Source: Cohnella caldifontis (GTDB lineage: Bacteria; Bacillota; Bacilli; Paenibacillales; Paenibacillaceae). From it: DNA of 64,000 nucleotides. A program made the translations under genes and the position numbers. Location: the NCBI RefSeq assembly GCF_029360585.1, contig NZ_JAQZSJ010000002.1, positions 124,001 to 188,000 of the forward strand, written 5' to 3'. Shown here one piece after another: positions 8,226 to 16,889 of this stretch (position 1 is the first letter of the stretch; the number at the start of each line of letters is the position of its first letter). The notes beneath the pieces were generated by a model. The model was not told the DNA's origin and made no database searches. It saw only the letters and a program-made list of their open reading frames with translations.

Positions 8226-9200
8226 TCAATCCTCGAACCATTTCCGGTACGCGCCGTACCCTTCCTGCTCGAGCCGATCCAAGGGGATAAACCGCAGCGC
8301 CGCGGAGTTGATGCAATAACGCAAGCCCCCCGTCTCTCTCGGACCGTCGGGGAATACATGCCCCAAATGCGAGTCCGAAGCGCGGCTTCTGACCTCGGTA
8401 CGGATCATCCCATGGGAGAAATCGTCCTTCTCTTCGATCATGCCGGTCTGCAAAGGTTTCGTGAAGCTCGGCCAGCCGCAGCCGGAATCGAACTTGTCCC
8501 GGGAGCTGAACAACGGCTCGCCCGTCACGACGTCCACGTACAAGCCCTCTTCATGGTTGTCCCAATATTCGTTGCGGAACGGAGGCTCCGTCGCGTTGTT
8601 CTGCGTCACTTCGTATTGCAGCGGCGTCAGCTTTTTCCGCAGCTCCGCGCGGTCCTTCTTCGCGTTCCAGTGGCGGGCGATGAAATCGGCGCGCCCCGAG
8701 CCTACGCTGTAGTACTTATAGCGAAGCGGATTTTTCTTGTAGTAATCCTGGTGGTACTCCTCCGCGGGATAGAACGCCGACGCCGGCTCGATCGCCACGG
8801 CGATCGGTTTATCGAACCGGCCGCTTTCCTCCAGCGCCTGCTTGGACGCTTCCGCTTCCACCCGCTGTTTCTCGTTGTGGTAAAAAATCGCGGGGCGGTA
8901 AGAGGAACCCCGGTCGTGGAACTGCCCGCCCGCATCGGTGGGATCGATCTGCATCCAATATACGTCGAGCAGCTTCGAGTACGGAATGACGGACGGATCG
9001 AACGTGATTTGCACCGCTTCCGCATGTCCCGTCGTCTCCGAGCACACCTCTTCGTACGTCGGATTTTCCACGTGCCCGCCCGTATAGCCGGACACGACCT
9101 TTTCAATGCCCGGCCACTCGTCGAACGGCTTCACCATGCACCAGAAACATCCGCCGGCGAACGTCGCCAGCTCGAACGGCCCTTTGCCCGTTTCCGTCAT
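8226..9200 (-). CDS. msrAB: Bifunctional methionine sulfoxide reductase MsrA-MsrB
   Basis: 324 residues. The N-terminal MsrA domain (about 10-165) has the catalytic GGCFWC near residue 17 and reduces the S-epimer of methionine sulfoxide. The C-terminal MsrB domain (about 180-320) has DSGCGWPSF and the catalytic Cys in [10 protein letters not shown], reducing the R-epimer. The linker contains the QNNATEPPF region usual at the start of MsrB. The CxxC zinc pairs of some MsrB proteins are absent, as in many fused forms. It is monocistronic with a good Shine-Dalgarno sequence (GAAGGAG-like) and is likely cytosolic, since no signal peptide is present. Confidence 0.93.
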   Translation of the reverse strand: MTETGKGPFELATFAGGCFWCMVKPFDEWPGIEKVVSGYTGGHVENPTYEEVCSETTGHAEAVQITFDPSVIPYSKLLDVYWMQIDPTDAGGQFHDRGSSYRPAIFYHNEKQRVEAEASKQALEESGRFDKPIAVAIEPASAFYPAEEYHQDYYKKNPLRYKYYSVGSGRADFIARHWNAKKDRAELRKKLTPLQYEVTQNNATEPPFRNEYWDNHEEGLYVDVVTGEPLFSSRDKFDSGCGWPSFTKPLQTGMIEEKDDFSHGMIRTEVRSRASDSHLGHVFPDGPRETGGLRYCINSAALRFIPLDRLEQEGYGAYRKWFED

Positions 9201-9325
9201 GTCTATTCACCTCGCGTCTTAGATTCTCCTTCCATTGTAAACGAAAACCGCCCCGGGATCGAATCCGCGGGAGCGGCAGAAGCAAAATTGAAGTTCCGGT
9301 CGGAAAATGAACCTGCGGCTCGCCG

Positions 9326-9841
9326 CTAGGCACCCGCGCCGACTTTGCGCCCCATGATGGCCAAGTCCCGTTCGATCCCGTCCAAAACCGCGACGCCCGG
9401 CAGCCACCCCCATTGCTCGAAACCGAACTTGCGGAGCAGCGCCAGGCTCGGTTCGTTATGGCCGAACACCAAGCCTACCAGGTTGTTGACCTTGATCCGG
9501 GGGCTTTCCTCGATCGCTTTGCGGATCAGAACGCTCCCTAGACCTTGCCCGCGGAACTCCTCCGCGATGTAGATGCTGATTTCGGCGGTGCCGTCGTAAG
9601 CGGACCGAGCGTGGAACGAAGAGAAACTGAACCAGGCCATGACCCGGTCCGCGCCGTCCTTCACCACCCATAAAGGGCGGTGGTCCGGCGTATGGGCCTC
9701 GAACCAGCGGAGCCGGCTCTGGATCGTAACCGGCGCAAGATCCGCGGTCACCATTCGCCCGGGAACGGTGGAATTATAAATCTCGACAATGGCCGGCAAA
9801 TCCTCGATCGTCGCATCCGATATCGTAAAGTTCTCCAACAT
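9326..9841 (-). CDS. GNAT N-acetyltransferase, phosphinothricin-acetyltransferase-like
   Basis: 171 residues. The GNAT fold is recognisable from [16 protein letters not shown] at the N-terminus, the acetyl-CoA loop [18 protein letters not shown] (about residues 97-114), and [35 protein letters not shown]. This pattern is shared with phosphinothricin/methionine-sulfoximine acetyltransferases. The likely reaction is acetylation of an amino-acid-like amine. ATG at 9841 follows GAGAGGGAATGG. An in-frame start 17 codons upstream lacks support. It lies between msrAB and the monooxygenase-type gene with no obvious shared transcript. Confidence 0.82.
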   Translation of the reverse strand: MLENFTISDATIEDLPAIVEIYNSTVPGRMVTADLAPVTIQSRLRWFEAHTPDHRPLWVVKDGADRVMAWFSFSSFHARSAYDGTAEISIYIAEEFRGQGLGSVLIRKAIEESPRIKVNNLVGLVFGHNEPSLALLRKFGFEQWGWLPGVAVLDGIERDLAIMGRKVGAGA

Positions 9842-9920
9842 GTTCCATTCCCTCTCTTCTTCGCCATGAGAGATGGCAGGTTTCCTTCCCATATTATCAC
9901 GAAACGAGAGGATACGGCTT

Positions 9921-10214
9921 CTAGGTTCGGATTTCCACGTAATGTTCCCCGGACGTTTCCGTCTCGCACCATGGGGACAGCAGTTCCTGCCAGGTTCGGT
10001 AGGCTTCCGATTTCCGGAAACCGGCGATCGGATCGCTGATGCTGTTCCACCGGACGAGAAGCAAGTATTGGTCGGCCCGCTCCACGCATTTGTGCAGTTC
10101 GTGTCCGATATAACCCGGGGCTTCGGCGAGGAGCCGGGACGCCCCGCGAAACCCGCTTTCGAAGTCGCTGCTCGACTCCGGCTTCACCTTCAGGATCGCC
10201 GCTTCCAGTATCAC
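9921..10214 (-). CDS. Antibiotic biosynthesis monooxygenase (ABM) domain protein
   Basis: A 97-residue ferredoxin-like dimeric alpha-beta barrel protein with the family pattern [26 protein letters not shown]-like [41 protein letters not shown]. Members include quinol monooxygenases and heme-degrading enzymes, so the substrate cannot be called. The heme-binding residues of IsdG are not obvious. It starts with GTG at 10214, which overlaps the stop of the upstream phosphatase gene (GTGA). This places it last in a four-gene operon with VOC, GNAT and phosphatase genes. Confidence 0.8.
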   Translation of the reverse strand: MILEAAILKVKPESSSDFESGFRGASRLLAEAPGYIGHELHKCVERADQYLLLVRWNSISDPIAGFRKSEAYRTWQELLSPWCETETSGEHYVEIRT

Positions 10215-10810
10215 CCGATCTCCCCTCTTTCCTCCAGATGGCTCGTGCAATTGTACCGTTCGCAGACCCAACCCGAACCGTCGTGCCGCAGCCTCGTAAC
10301 GGAAGCGTTCCGAAGCGGCTCCGCGATATCCAGCTCCGGGAGGATGCCCCTTAGGGCATTCCGGAGAATCATGCCGTGGCTGATCAGCAGGATCTTCATC
10401 CCGGGATATCGGCCGGCGACTTCCCGCAGCAACCCGCTTCCCCTCTGCGCGGCTTCGTCGTCCGACTCGATGCCGATCCGGTCCGCTAACCTTCTCCAAT
10501 CCGGACCCCACCGGGCGATCCGTTCTTCCTCCGTCGTGCCGGCTGCGAGCCCCCGGTCCATTTCCCGCAATCTTCGATCGTAACGGATTTCGGACAACTC
10601 CAGCTTTTCCAGCAGCGCCGCCGCCGTCTGCCTGGCGCGTTGCAAGTCGCTGGAAATCAGCACGTCCCAATGCTCCGAGCTGAGGCGTTCCGCGAGTTTG
10701 CGGGCTTGGCTCCAGCCTTCGTCGTCGAGCGGGTTCTCCGAATGCCCCTGCATCCGTCCTTCTTTGTTCCAAAACGTGCTGCCGTGGCGGATCAACGCGA
10801 CCTCGGTCAT
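10211..10810 (-). CDS. Histidine phosphatase family protein (phosphoglycerate mutase-like)
   Basis: 199 residues with the phosphohistidine RHG motif at the N-terminus (TEVALIRHGSTFWNKEGRMQGH) and the second catalytic His in LLISHGMILRNALRG (about residue 147). The layout fits broad-specificity phosphatases of the PhoE/CobC type rather than glycolytic mutase. It overlaps its neighbours on both sides by 4 nt, so it is translationally coupled in the operon. The substrate is unknown. Confidence 0.86.
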   Translation of the reverse strand: MTEVALIRHGSTFWNKEGRMQGHSENPLDDEGWSQARKLAERLSSEHWDVLISSDLQRARQTAAALLEKLELSEIRYDRRLREMDRGLAAGTTEEERIARWGPDWRRLADRIGIESDDEAAQRGSGLLREVAGRYPGMKILLISHGMILRNALRGILPELDIAEPLRNASVTRLRHDGSGWVCERYNCTSHLEERGEIG

Positions 10811-11367
10811 GGGCGCTCCATCTCGTCGTTCAACAGTACCATATGCACGTGGTCCTCCCATTTGCCGTTGATTTTCAAATAGCGCAACGCCAGGCCTTCC
10901 TCCCGGAAGCCCAGCTTCCGGACGACGCGTCGGGACGCTTCGTTCCTCGGCATGACGTTGGCCTCGATCCGGTGGAGCCCAAGCTCGCGGAACGCGTATT
11001 CGGCGGCGTATTTGACCGCTTCGGTCATATAGCCCTTGCCGGTCTCCCGCTCATCCATCCGATAGCCGAGGTGGCAGGAGAGAAATGCTCCGCGCACGAT
11101 ATTGCTAAGGCTGACGGATCCGATGAACCGTCCGGGCGACACCCGTTTGGAAATCCATAGCTTCAGCAACGACCCTTGCTCCATGCATTCGCTGTCGAAC
11201 GCGATCAGCCTCCGCTGGGCTTCCAACGTATAATATTCCGGCTCGCGGAGAGGTTCCCACGGCTGCAGGAACTCCCGATTGCGCAGCACGAAATCCAGCG
11301 CTTCAGGGGCTTGGGAAATCCCGATCGTGGCCAGCCGCAGCCGCGGCGTCTCGATGACGGCGCGCAT
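10807..11367 (-). CDS. GNAT N-acetyltransferase, RimJ/RimL type
   Basis: 186 residues of the acetyltransf_3 family that acetylate ribosomal protein N-termini or small amines. Typical features are IETPRLRLATIGISQAPEAL at the N-terminus, IGSVSLSNIVRGAFLSCHLGY, GKGYMTEAVKYAAEYAF (acetyl-CoA loop) and the closing RIEANVMPRNEASRRVVRKL. The ATG at 11367 overlaps the TGA of the VOC gene by 1 nt. The substrate is not predictable from sequence. Confidence 0.84.
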   Translation of the reverse strand: MRAVIETPRLRLATIGISQAPEALDFVLRNREFLQPWEPLREPEYYTLEAQRRLIAFDSECMEQGSLLKLWISKRVSPGRFIGSVSLSNIVRGAFLSCHLGYRMDERETGKGYMTEAVKYAAEYAFRELGLHRIEANVMPRNEASRRVVRKLGFREEGLALRYLKINGKWEDHVHMVLLNDEMERP

Positions 11368-11798
11368 CAGAAATCGATCATGGCGCCGCGCTCGTCGAAC
11401 ACCGCGGTCGGATTCCAGGCGACTTCCCAAGCGTTGTCTTCCGGGTCGAGGAAATACGCCGTCCGTCCGCCCCAGAACGCGTCGCTCGCCTCCCGCGTGA
11501 TGCGGCCGCCCGCCGCCCGGACCTCCTCCATCACGGCGTCGACCGACTCCGGGCGGTCGACGTTGACGGCGAAAGTGACGCCTTTGAACCCTTTCGCTGC
11601 CGGAGCCGTATCCAAACCCGAATCTTTCAGCAACTCTTCATAGGGGAACAGCGACAGCAGCACGCCGGCGGTTCGGAATACCGCGTAGCTGTCGGAGCTG
11701 ACCGCCGTCTCCTCCCAGCCCAGCTTGCGGTAAAAGGAACGCAGGGCCGGCAAATCGAGCGCACCGATGGTCAGAAGGCTTACGCGCGCGGGAACCAT
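11367..11798 (-). CDS. VOC-family (glyoxalase-like) protein
   Basis: 143 residues with two beta-alpha-beta-beta-beta modules: LLTIGALDLPALRSFYRKLGW at the start and FKGVTFAVNVDRPESVDAVME ... GGRTAYFLDPEDNAWEVAWNP in the second half. Such proteins include glyoxalase I, dioxygenases and antibiotic-binding proteins. The second-half Glu in WEVAWNP is a potential metal ligand, but the set of ligands is incomplete, so enzymatic activity is uncertain. It is the first gene of a tightly overlapping four-gene operon. Confidence 0.83.
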   Translation of the reverse strand: MVPARVSLLTIGALDLPALRSFYRKLGWEETAVSSDSYAVFRTAGVLLSLFPYEELLKDSGLDTAPAAKGFKGVTFAVNVDRPESVDAVMEEVRAAGGRITREASDAFWGGRTAYFLDPEDNAWEVAWNPTAVFDERGAMIDF

Positions 11799-11830
11799 GA
11801 ATGGATTTCCTCCTTAGGCTTGATTTCCTT

Positions 11831-11836
11831 ATTATA
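11831..11836 (-). promoter_or_regulatory. -10 element of the VOC operon
   Basis: TATAAT on the minus strand, about 35 nt before the VOC start. The -35 region is weak (TTACGT at 17 nt). Confidence 0.4.
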
Positions 11837-11932
11837 CCGGGCCGCAAAATCGGACGTAACCCCAAAATCGATCTTTGCCCGCTAACCTACGGCGCGATCA
11901 TCGTGGAACGGGAGTAATCCCCTAAACGCAAC

Positions 11933-11973
11933 AAAGCACGGTACCGCCTCCCTCAAGGCGATCCGCGCTTTTT
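11933..11973. terminator. Hairpin terminator after the 163-aa GNAT gene
   Basis: AAAGCGCGG pairs with CCGTGCTTT (one G-U on the minus strand), plus GCC/GGC. The T-run is weak on the minus strand and stronger on the plus strand. Confidence 0.45.
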
Positions 11974-11999
11974 GCGTGGACAACAGCTATGTTGCACCC

Positions 12000-12491
12000 T
12001 TACGAAAGCCGCTTCTCCATTTCCAAACCCGCGATTTTATGGCCGTTCGGATGGTCGAATATTTTATAGCCGCCGTTCGGAACGAATCCCTGCTTCAAAT
12101 AGAACAATAATGCCCTCGTATTCGGATTGTGGCAATACAATTTGAGGGTCCGGACGCCGAGCTTTTCCGCGGCCTGATCCATCATCGAGCGGAGCAGGAA
12201 CGCCGCCGCGCCTTTTCCCCGGAACGGCGGGGAGACGATGACGTTGCCCAGCCAGCACGCGGCTTCCGTTTCGTTCCAGTCGTACAGGTTGGCGTAAGCC
12301 GCGATTTCCTTCGTTTCCCGCTCGCAGACGACGGTCGGCAAATGCCGCTCGAGCGCTTTGCTCCACACCTGCTCCGGCGTAAGCGGGTACGATGCGCGGG
12401 GAATGAAGTAGAACAGCTCTTCCGCGTTAAGCGGAAACGAGCAGACCGCATCCAGGTCCTCCGTCGTCAACGCCCGATACGTAAACAACAT
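12000..12491 (-). CDS. GNAT N-acetyltransferase
   Basis: 163 residues. The acetyl-CoA binding segment is VSPPFRGKGAAAFLLRSMMDQA (about residues 88-109), followed by LKLYCHNPNTRALLFYLKQGF, the standard beta4-alpha4-beta5 arrangement. The substrate is unknown. ATG at 12491 follows GAGAGGGGATG. An upstream in-frame ATG 33 nt earlier would bury that Shine-Dalgarno sequence. It follows the LysE exporter gene by 40 nt and is probably cotranscribed with it. Confidence 0.82.
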   Translation of the reverse strand: MLFTYRALTTEDLDAVCSFPLNAEELFYFIPRASYPLTPEQVWSKALERHLPTVVCERETKEIAAYANLYDWNETEAACWLGNVIVSPPFRGKGAAAFLLRSMMDQAAEKLGVRTLKLYCHNPNTRALLFYLKQGFVPNGGYKIFDHPNGHKIAGLEMEKRLS

Positions 12492-12531
12492 GCGTTCATC
12501 CCCTCTCCGGTTGAGTGCCGGCAAACGCTCC

Positions 12532-13137
12532 TTACATCGTGAAGACCAAGTATACGGCTGCCGCCCACATGACGACCGCGGACAGCCTGTTCAGCACGGC
12601 GACGAACCGGCCGGACGGATCCCGGCTGCCGAGCAGATGGCCTGCCGCGGCAAGCAGGAAAAACCAGAACCAAGAGACAAGGACGCAGGCCGACGTGAAG
12701 GCTATCTTTGCCGTACCCGTATACCGAAGCGAGCTAGTTCCGATCAGCCCGATCGTATCCAAGATGGCATGCGGATTCAGGATGGAGATCATCAGCGTGT
12801 AGCCGATCAGCCGGGATACGGTCGACTCGGCGCGCTCCCCTTCCCGGTTCGTCTCGGGTTTCGTTCTCCAAGTCTTATACCCCATGTACAGCAGGAACAG
12901 GACGCCAAGGACGACCAGCACGGTTTTCATCCATTCGAAATTCAGGACGACGACGGAAACGCCGGACACGGCGAGCAAAATGAGCAGCGTATCGCAGACG
13001 CCCGCGGTGACGACGATCGGCAGGGCGCGGCCGAATCGGCGTACGGCTCCCTGGGAAAAAACGAAAAAGTTTTGCACGCCCAGCGGCATGATCAGACCGA
13101 TGGCGAGGATAAAGCCGTGCGCGAAAGCAGCGAACAT
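12532..13137 (-). CDS. LysE/ArgO-family amino acid exporter
   Basis: 201 residues, about six transmembrane segments, with hallmarks of the LysE family. The N-terminal helix carries LAIGLIMPLGVQNFFVFSQG, then VVTAGVCDTLLILLAV, FLLYMGYKTWR, and the central LMISILNPHAILDTIG motif. Relatives export basic amino acids such as arginine or lysine. The substrate here is inferred only. The ATG at 13137 follows AGAGGTG. No LysG-type regulator is adjacent; a small GNAT gene lies downstream. Confidence 0.88.
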   Translation of the reverse strand: MFAAFAHGFILAIGLIMPLGVQNFFVFSQGAVRRFGRALPIVVTAGVCDTLLILLAVSGVSVVVLNFEWMKTVLVVLGVLFLLYMGYKTWRTKPETNREGERAESTVSRLIGYTLMISILNPHAILDTIGLIGTSSLRYTGTAKIAFTSACVLVSWFWFFLLAAAGHLLGSRDPSGRFVAVLNRLSAVVMWAAAVYLVFTM

Positions 13138-13171
13138 GGTGCACCTCTGGTTGGTTCGAAATCTTCCAACC

Positions 13172-13180
13172 ATTATAGCA
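13172..13180 (-). promoter_or_regulatory. Extended -10 promoter of the LysE gene
   Basis: TGC-TATAAT on the minus strand, 35 nt before the start codon. The -35 is degenerate, compensated by the perfect extended -10. Confidence 0.5.
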
Positions 13181-13324
13181 CGCTTTGGTATGGACAACAG
13201 GCCGATTTTCGGAAACTTTTTGTCGGAATTTGCTAAGCAGGGAATTCGTGCCATGGGAGCGAATAAATTTCTATGACACCCCGCAACGCCAAATACCGTT
13301 ACGTTCGAGGAGCGATCGATCCGA

Positions 13325-14638
13325 ATGGGGAAAAAACTGCTGAATTCGCCGTCCGCTTACGCCATGGGCATGTTCGCGATGATGATTCCGAGTCAGGCCT
13401 TCTCCAGCTTCTACACGTATTATTACGTCGAGAAAATCGGCCTCGGCCTCGGACTGATCGCCGTCGCGCGCTTGATTTACTCGATCTGGGACGCGGTGAA
13501 CAATCCGATGATGGGCTATTTTTCGGACCGCACCCGGACCCGCTACGGTCGGCGCAAACCTTGGATCGTCGCCGCGGCATTGCCGTTCGTGCTTTCTTTC
13601 GTTATGATCTTCTCCCCGCCCGGCGGCCTGAACGACATGGGGCTGTTCTGGTGGCTGGTCGCCGGCCTCGTGCTGTTCGAAGGCATCGCGACGATTCTAT
13701 GGGTGAATTATAACGCGCTGTTCCCGGAAATTTTCCGGGGCGACACGCTGCGGGCCAAAGCCTCGGCCGTCCAACAAGGTTATCAGATCGCGGCCATCCT
13801 CATCGCGACCACGCTGACGCCGTTCATCTACAAAGCGCTCGGATTCGGCAACATGGCCATCTTGTACGGGGTCGTGTTCGCCGCCTGCATGCTCTGGTGC
13901 ATGTCCAAGGTGCAGGAAGACGAGAACGCGCGCAAGGACGAACCTCTGCCCTTCCTGAAGGCATTCCGCGAGACGCTCAAAAACAAGGAGTTTTGGCTGT
14001 TCAACATCGCGAATTCGTTCGCGCAGACCGTCAACGGCATGCTGAGCGCATCCATTCCTTTCTACGCGAAGTACGTGCTGAAAATCCCGGAAGCCCAGGT
14101 GTCCATCCTCATGGCTTCGGTATTCGTCTCCGTCATTCCTCTGGTCGGGGTTTGGTTTTTGATCGTGAGGAAAATGGGCGGCGTCCGTGGGTGGCGGCTG
14201 TCCCTGCTCGTGTACGCGTTGTCGGTCATTCCCCTGCTGCTCGGCCGTGACCTCATCAGCGGCATCATCGCGGGCGTGCTGGTCGGTTTCGGCTTGGCCG
14301 GATTCCTCGTCAGCCCGGCGGTTCTGAGCGGGCAGATCATCGACCGGGACGCCGAGAAAACCGGCCGTCGCCGCGAGGGAATCTACACGGCGGTCGCCGG
14401 GTTCATCACCCGCTCCAGCGGACTGATTTCGGCGGTCGCGTTCTGGGTGGTCGGGAAGATGTTCGGCTACGTCAGCGGCGACGAACCCGGACCGAACCCG
14501 GAGACCACCTTCCTGGTGCTGATCTCCATCGTTCCGCTCATCTTGCTGGCAATTTCATGCCTCATTTCCCTGTTGGTGAAAGGTTACGGCGACAACGGGC
14601 GCAAAAGCGGGTTTCCCGCGCCGGGCACGACCGCATAA
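13325..14638 (+). CDS. MFS/GPH-family sugar:cation symporter
   Basis: 437 residues, about 12 transmembrane segments, with the MFS_2 (glycoside-pentoside-hexuronide) pattern. Markers are SIWDAVNNPMMGYFSDRTRT (the conserved D-NP-GxxSDRT loop 2-3), RRKPWIVAAALPF and the central amphipathic loop. It likely imports an oligosaccharide or glycoside with a cation. GAGGAG lies 12 nt before the ATG. A YdjC/ChbG-type deacetylase starts 30 nt downstream, suggesting the pair handles an acetylated sugar such as a chito-oligosaccharide. Confidence 0.87.
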   Translation: MGKKLLNSPSAYAMGMFAMMIPSQAFSSFYTYYYVEKIGLGLGLIAVARLIYSIWDAVNNPMMGYFSDRTRTRYGRRKPWIVAAALPFVLSFVMIFSPPGGLNDMGLFWWLVAGLVLFEGIATILWVNYNALFPEIFRGDTLRAKASAVQQGYQIAAILIATTLTPFIYKALGFGNMAILYGVVFAACMLWCMSKVQEDENARKDEPLPFLKAFRETLKNKEFWLFNIANSFAQTVNGMLSASIPFYAKYVLKIPEAQVSILMASVFVSVIPLVGVWFLIVRKMGGVRGWRLSLLVYALSVIPLLLGRDLISGIIAGVLVGFGLAGFLVSPAVLSGQIIDRDAEKTGRRREGIYTAVAGFITRSSGLISAVAFWVVGKMFGYVSGDEPGPNPETTFLVLISIVPLILLAISCLISLLVKGYGDNGRKSGFPAPGTTA

Positions 14639-14668
14639 GACGTAACGTAAGGCATAAGGAGGATCCCG

Positions 14669-15577
14669 GTGAAATATTTGATCCTGAACTGCGACGATTT
14701 CGGGCAAAGTCCCGCCATGAACCAAGCCATCAAACATTTGCTCGAAGAACGGAAAGTATCCTCCGCCACGATCATGACGCCCGCCCCCGCTTTCCGGGAA
14801 GCCGCGGAATGGTGCCGCAGCCATCCGGACGCTCCCGTCGGCTTGCATTTGACGTTCACGAGCGAGTTCGACGCCCTCCGCTGGCCCAGCCTGACCGGAC
14901 ACCCTTCTCTCCACGGCGAGAACGGAGCGATGCACGCGACGGTCAAGGCCTTCGAACTCCATGCGGATCCCCGAGCGGTCAAAGCGGAGATGGACGCGCA
15001 ATTCGAGGCGGCCCGGCAGGCCGGACTTCGCGTGACCCACGCGGACAACCACATGGGCAGCTTGTACGGACTCGAGACCGGAAGGAGCTATCTCCCCGCC
15101 GTCTTATGGCAATGCTCGCGCAGGGGACTGCCCTTCCGTCTGTTCCGGTACGTGGACCCGAACGACCGTTTTCTCGCCGCCATTCCGAACGTCGAAGCCA
15201 CGCTGGCGAAAATCGTGGCGTTGACGGATACGCTTGGCGTACGCGTCCCCGATTATTTGCTCAGCCATCCTTTCCACGTCGAAGAAGGCGAGACTTACGA
15301 TTCGTTCAAGCGGATGCTGATCGAGAAACTGTACAAGCTTCCGGAAGGCGTCGTCGAGACGTACATCCATCCCGGCGCGGAAGACGAATGGATGGAGAAG
15401 CACGTTCCGCATTGGCGCAAGCGGATTTGGGAGTACCGGCTGATGCTGGACGAAGACTTCGCCTACGCGATGCGCGACGCCGGGGTCACGCTGACCGATT
15501 ACCGCCACGTCCGCCGAATGCGCCGAAAACCGCGGCTGCCGGCCGCGGTTCGTCTGTTGCGTTCTATGGTTAAGTAA
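14669..15577 (+). CDS. ChbG/HpnK (YdjC-type) carbohydrate deacetylase
   Basis: 302 residues. It begins MKYLILNCDDFGQSPAMNQA, the metal-binding D-D motif of the YdjC superfamily, followed by PVGLHLTFTSE (His ligand) and VTHADNHMGSLYG (second His-rich motif). YdjC proteins deacetylate N-acetylated di- and oligosaccharides. Start is GTG after AAGGAGGATCCC. The GPH transporter precedes it by 30 nt, so import and deacetylation are probably coupled. It converges with the Nudix gene 8 nt downstream. Confidence 0.88.
   Translation: MKYLILNCDDFGQSPAMNQAIKHLLEERKVSSATIMTPAPAFREAAEWCRSHPDAPVGLHLTFTSEFDALRWPSLTGHPSLHGENGAMHATVKAFELHADPRAVKAEMDAQFEAARQAGLRVTHADNHMGSLYGLETGRSYLPAVLWQCSRRGLPFRLFRYVDPNDRFLAAIPNVEATLAKIVALTDTLGVRVPDYLLSHPFHVEEGETYDSFKRMLIEKLYKLPEGVVETYIHPGAEDEWMEKHVPHWRKRIWEYRLMLDEDFAYAMRDAGVTLTDYRHVRRMRRKPRLPAAVRLLRSMVK
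15526..15550. terminator. Bidirectional hairpin inside the end of the deacetylase gene
   Basis: AACCGCGG/CCGCGGTT with loop CTGCCGG. Read on the minus strand it is followed by TTTT, so it could end Nudix transcripts. Confidence 0.4.
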
Positions 15578-15585
15578 TTCCGGGT

Positions 15586-16026
15586 TTACGGATCGTGAGG
15601 CAGCAGAGCCTTCAAAGCGGAAGGGATTTCCGTCGGCAGCGCATCCCGTTCGAAATATCGCAGCTCGACGGTTTCCTTCCCTTCTGCCCGCAGCTCTCCC
15701 CCCGTGACATCGCGGCAAGCGTAGACGATCGTAACGCCGTAAAAAGCATCCCCGTTCGGCAGCACCGCATACTGTCCGGCTCCGGATAATACGCCGAGCA
15801 ATTGCATGGCCCCCAAGCGGAGGCCGGTCTCTTCCTCGGCTTCCCTCCGCCCGGTGTCCTCAGCGGACTCGCCCAGCTCCATCAATCCACCGGGAACCGC
15901 CCAAAGACCGTTCGGTTTCCGGTGAAGGAGCACCCGTCCGCCCACGTCCAGGATGAACACCTTCACCCCGCAGAGAATCAAAGGGCGATGCCCGACGACG
16001 GCCCTCAACTCTTCGACGTAGCCCAC
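15586..16026 (-). CDS. Nudix hydrolase
   Basis: 146 residues with a complete Nudix box: GGLMELGESAEDTGRREA then EEETGL (G-x5-E-x7-REUxEExGU), coordinating the magnesium that cleaves nucleoside-diphosphate-linked substrates. FILDVGGRVLLHRKPNGLWAVPGG precedes it. The substrate is unknown; the organisation resembles general NUDIX pyrophosphatases. It starts with GTG after AAAAGGGGAG, 21 nt downstream of the TSUP-family gene, so the two are likely one transcript. Confidence 0.86.
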   Translation of the reverse strand: MGYVEELRAVVGHRPLILCGVKVFILDVGGRVLLHRKPNGLWAVPGGLMELGESAEDTGRREAEEETGLRLGAMQLLGVLSGAGQYAVLPNGDAFYGVTIVYACRDVTGGELRAEGKETVELRYFERDALPTEIPSALKALLPHDP

Positions 16027-16047
16027 ATCCGCTCCCCTTTTCGATTT

Positions 16048-16791
16048 TTACTCGAAGATCAAGTAGATACCGCCCAATGCCGCCAGAGATAGGATCACGG
16101 TCTGAAAATGCTTCTGCGGGATGAGCGGCAGCAGCTTAAATCCCGCCGCGAACCCCGCCAGGACGGCGGGGATGATCCACGCGTTGAACAGCAGCGTATG
16201 CCCGGTGATCAGACCCAGCGAGGAAGTAAACGGCACCTTGAACACGTTGACGATAAAAAAGAAAAAAGCGTTGGTGCCCACGAAGGCGGTTTTGTTCATG
16301 CCCTTGGACAACAGGTAGATCGACATGATGCTGCCTGCCGCGTTGCCGATCATCGTCGTGAAGCCGGCCAGCACGCCGAGGCTTCCGTTGAATGCCGTCG
16401 ATTTGGCGAAGGAGAAATTCAGAGCCTGCTCCAGGCGGGGTTTGAACAAATGGATCAAGATAAGCACCAGTACCAACGAGCCGATCAGCACGGACAACGT
16501 CCGGTTGCCGATAGGGCCGAGTACGAGGAACCCCGCGCCAATGCCGGCGGCGACCCAGGGAAACAGGAAGAGCAGATGCTTCCAAGCGACGGCTTTGCGG
16601 TAATAGATAATGGCGATGACGTCCCCGGCGATTAGCAGCGGCGTCATGATGCCGACGGATTCGCGCGCGGGAAACACGGCGGCCAGCATGGCCGCGGCCA
16701 AAATGCCCAAAGTGGTGAAGCCCGACTTCGTAACGCCGACTAATAGGCCGCAGAGAATCGTGACGACCCATTGCAATGCGGTAATCTCCAT
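16048..16791 (-). CDS. TSUP/TauE-SafE family membrane transporter
   Basis: 247 residues with about eight hydrophobic segments. The repeat-type motif GLLVGVTKSGFTTLGILAAAML occurs at the N-terminus and a weaker second copy FTTMIGNAAGSIMSIYLLSKG near residue 140. TSUP proteins export sulfite, sulfoacetate or related anions. No sulfur gene is adjacent to fix the substrate. A Nudix gene follows downstream. Confidence 0.86.
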   Translation of the reverse strand: MEITALQWVVTILCGLLVGVTKSGFTTLGILAAAMLAAVFPARESVGIMTPLLIAGDVIAIIYYRKAVAWKHLLFLFPWVAAGIGAGFLVLGPIGNRTLSVLIGSLVLVLILIHLFKPRLEQALNFSFAKSTAFNGSLGVLAGFTTMIGNAAGSIMSIYLLSKGMNKTAFVGTNAFFFFIVNVFKVPFTSSLGLITGHTLLFNAWIIPAVLAGFAAGFKLLPLIPQKHFQTVILSLAALGGIYLIFE

Positions 16792-16889
16792 GGAGTCTCC
16801 TTAACGGGAAATGGCATCGAAGGATGGCGGCCGTCCCATACGGGATGCCGACGACGATATCATTATAAGGCAGAGACCCGGAACCCGCA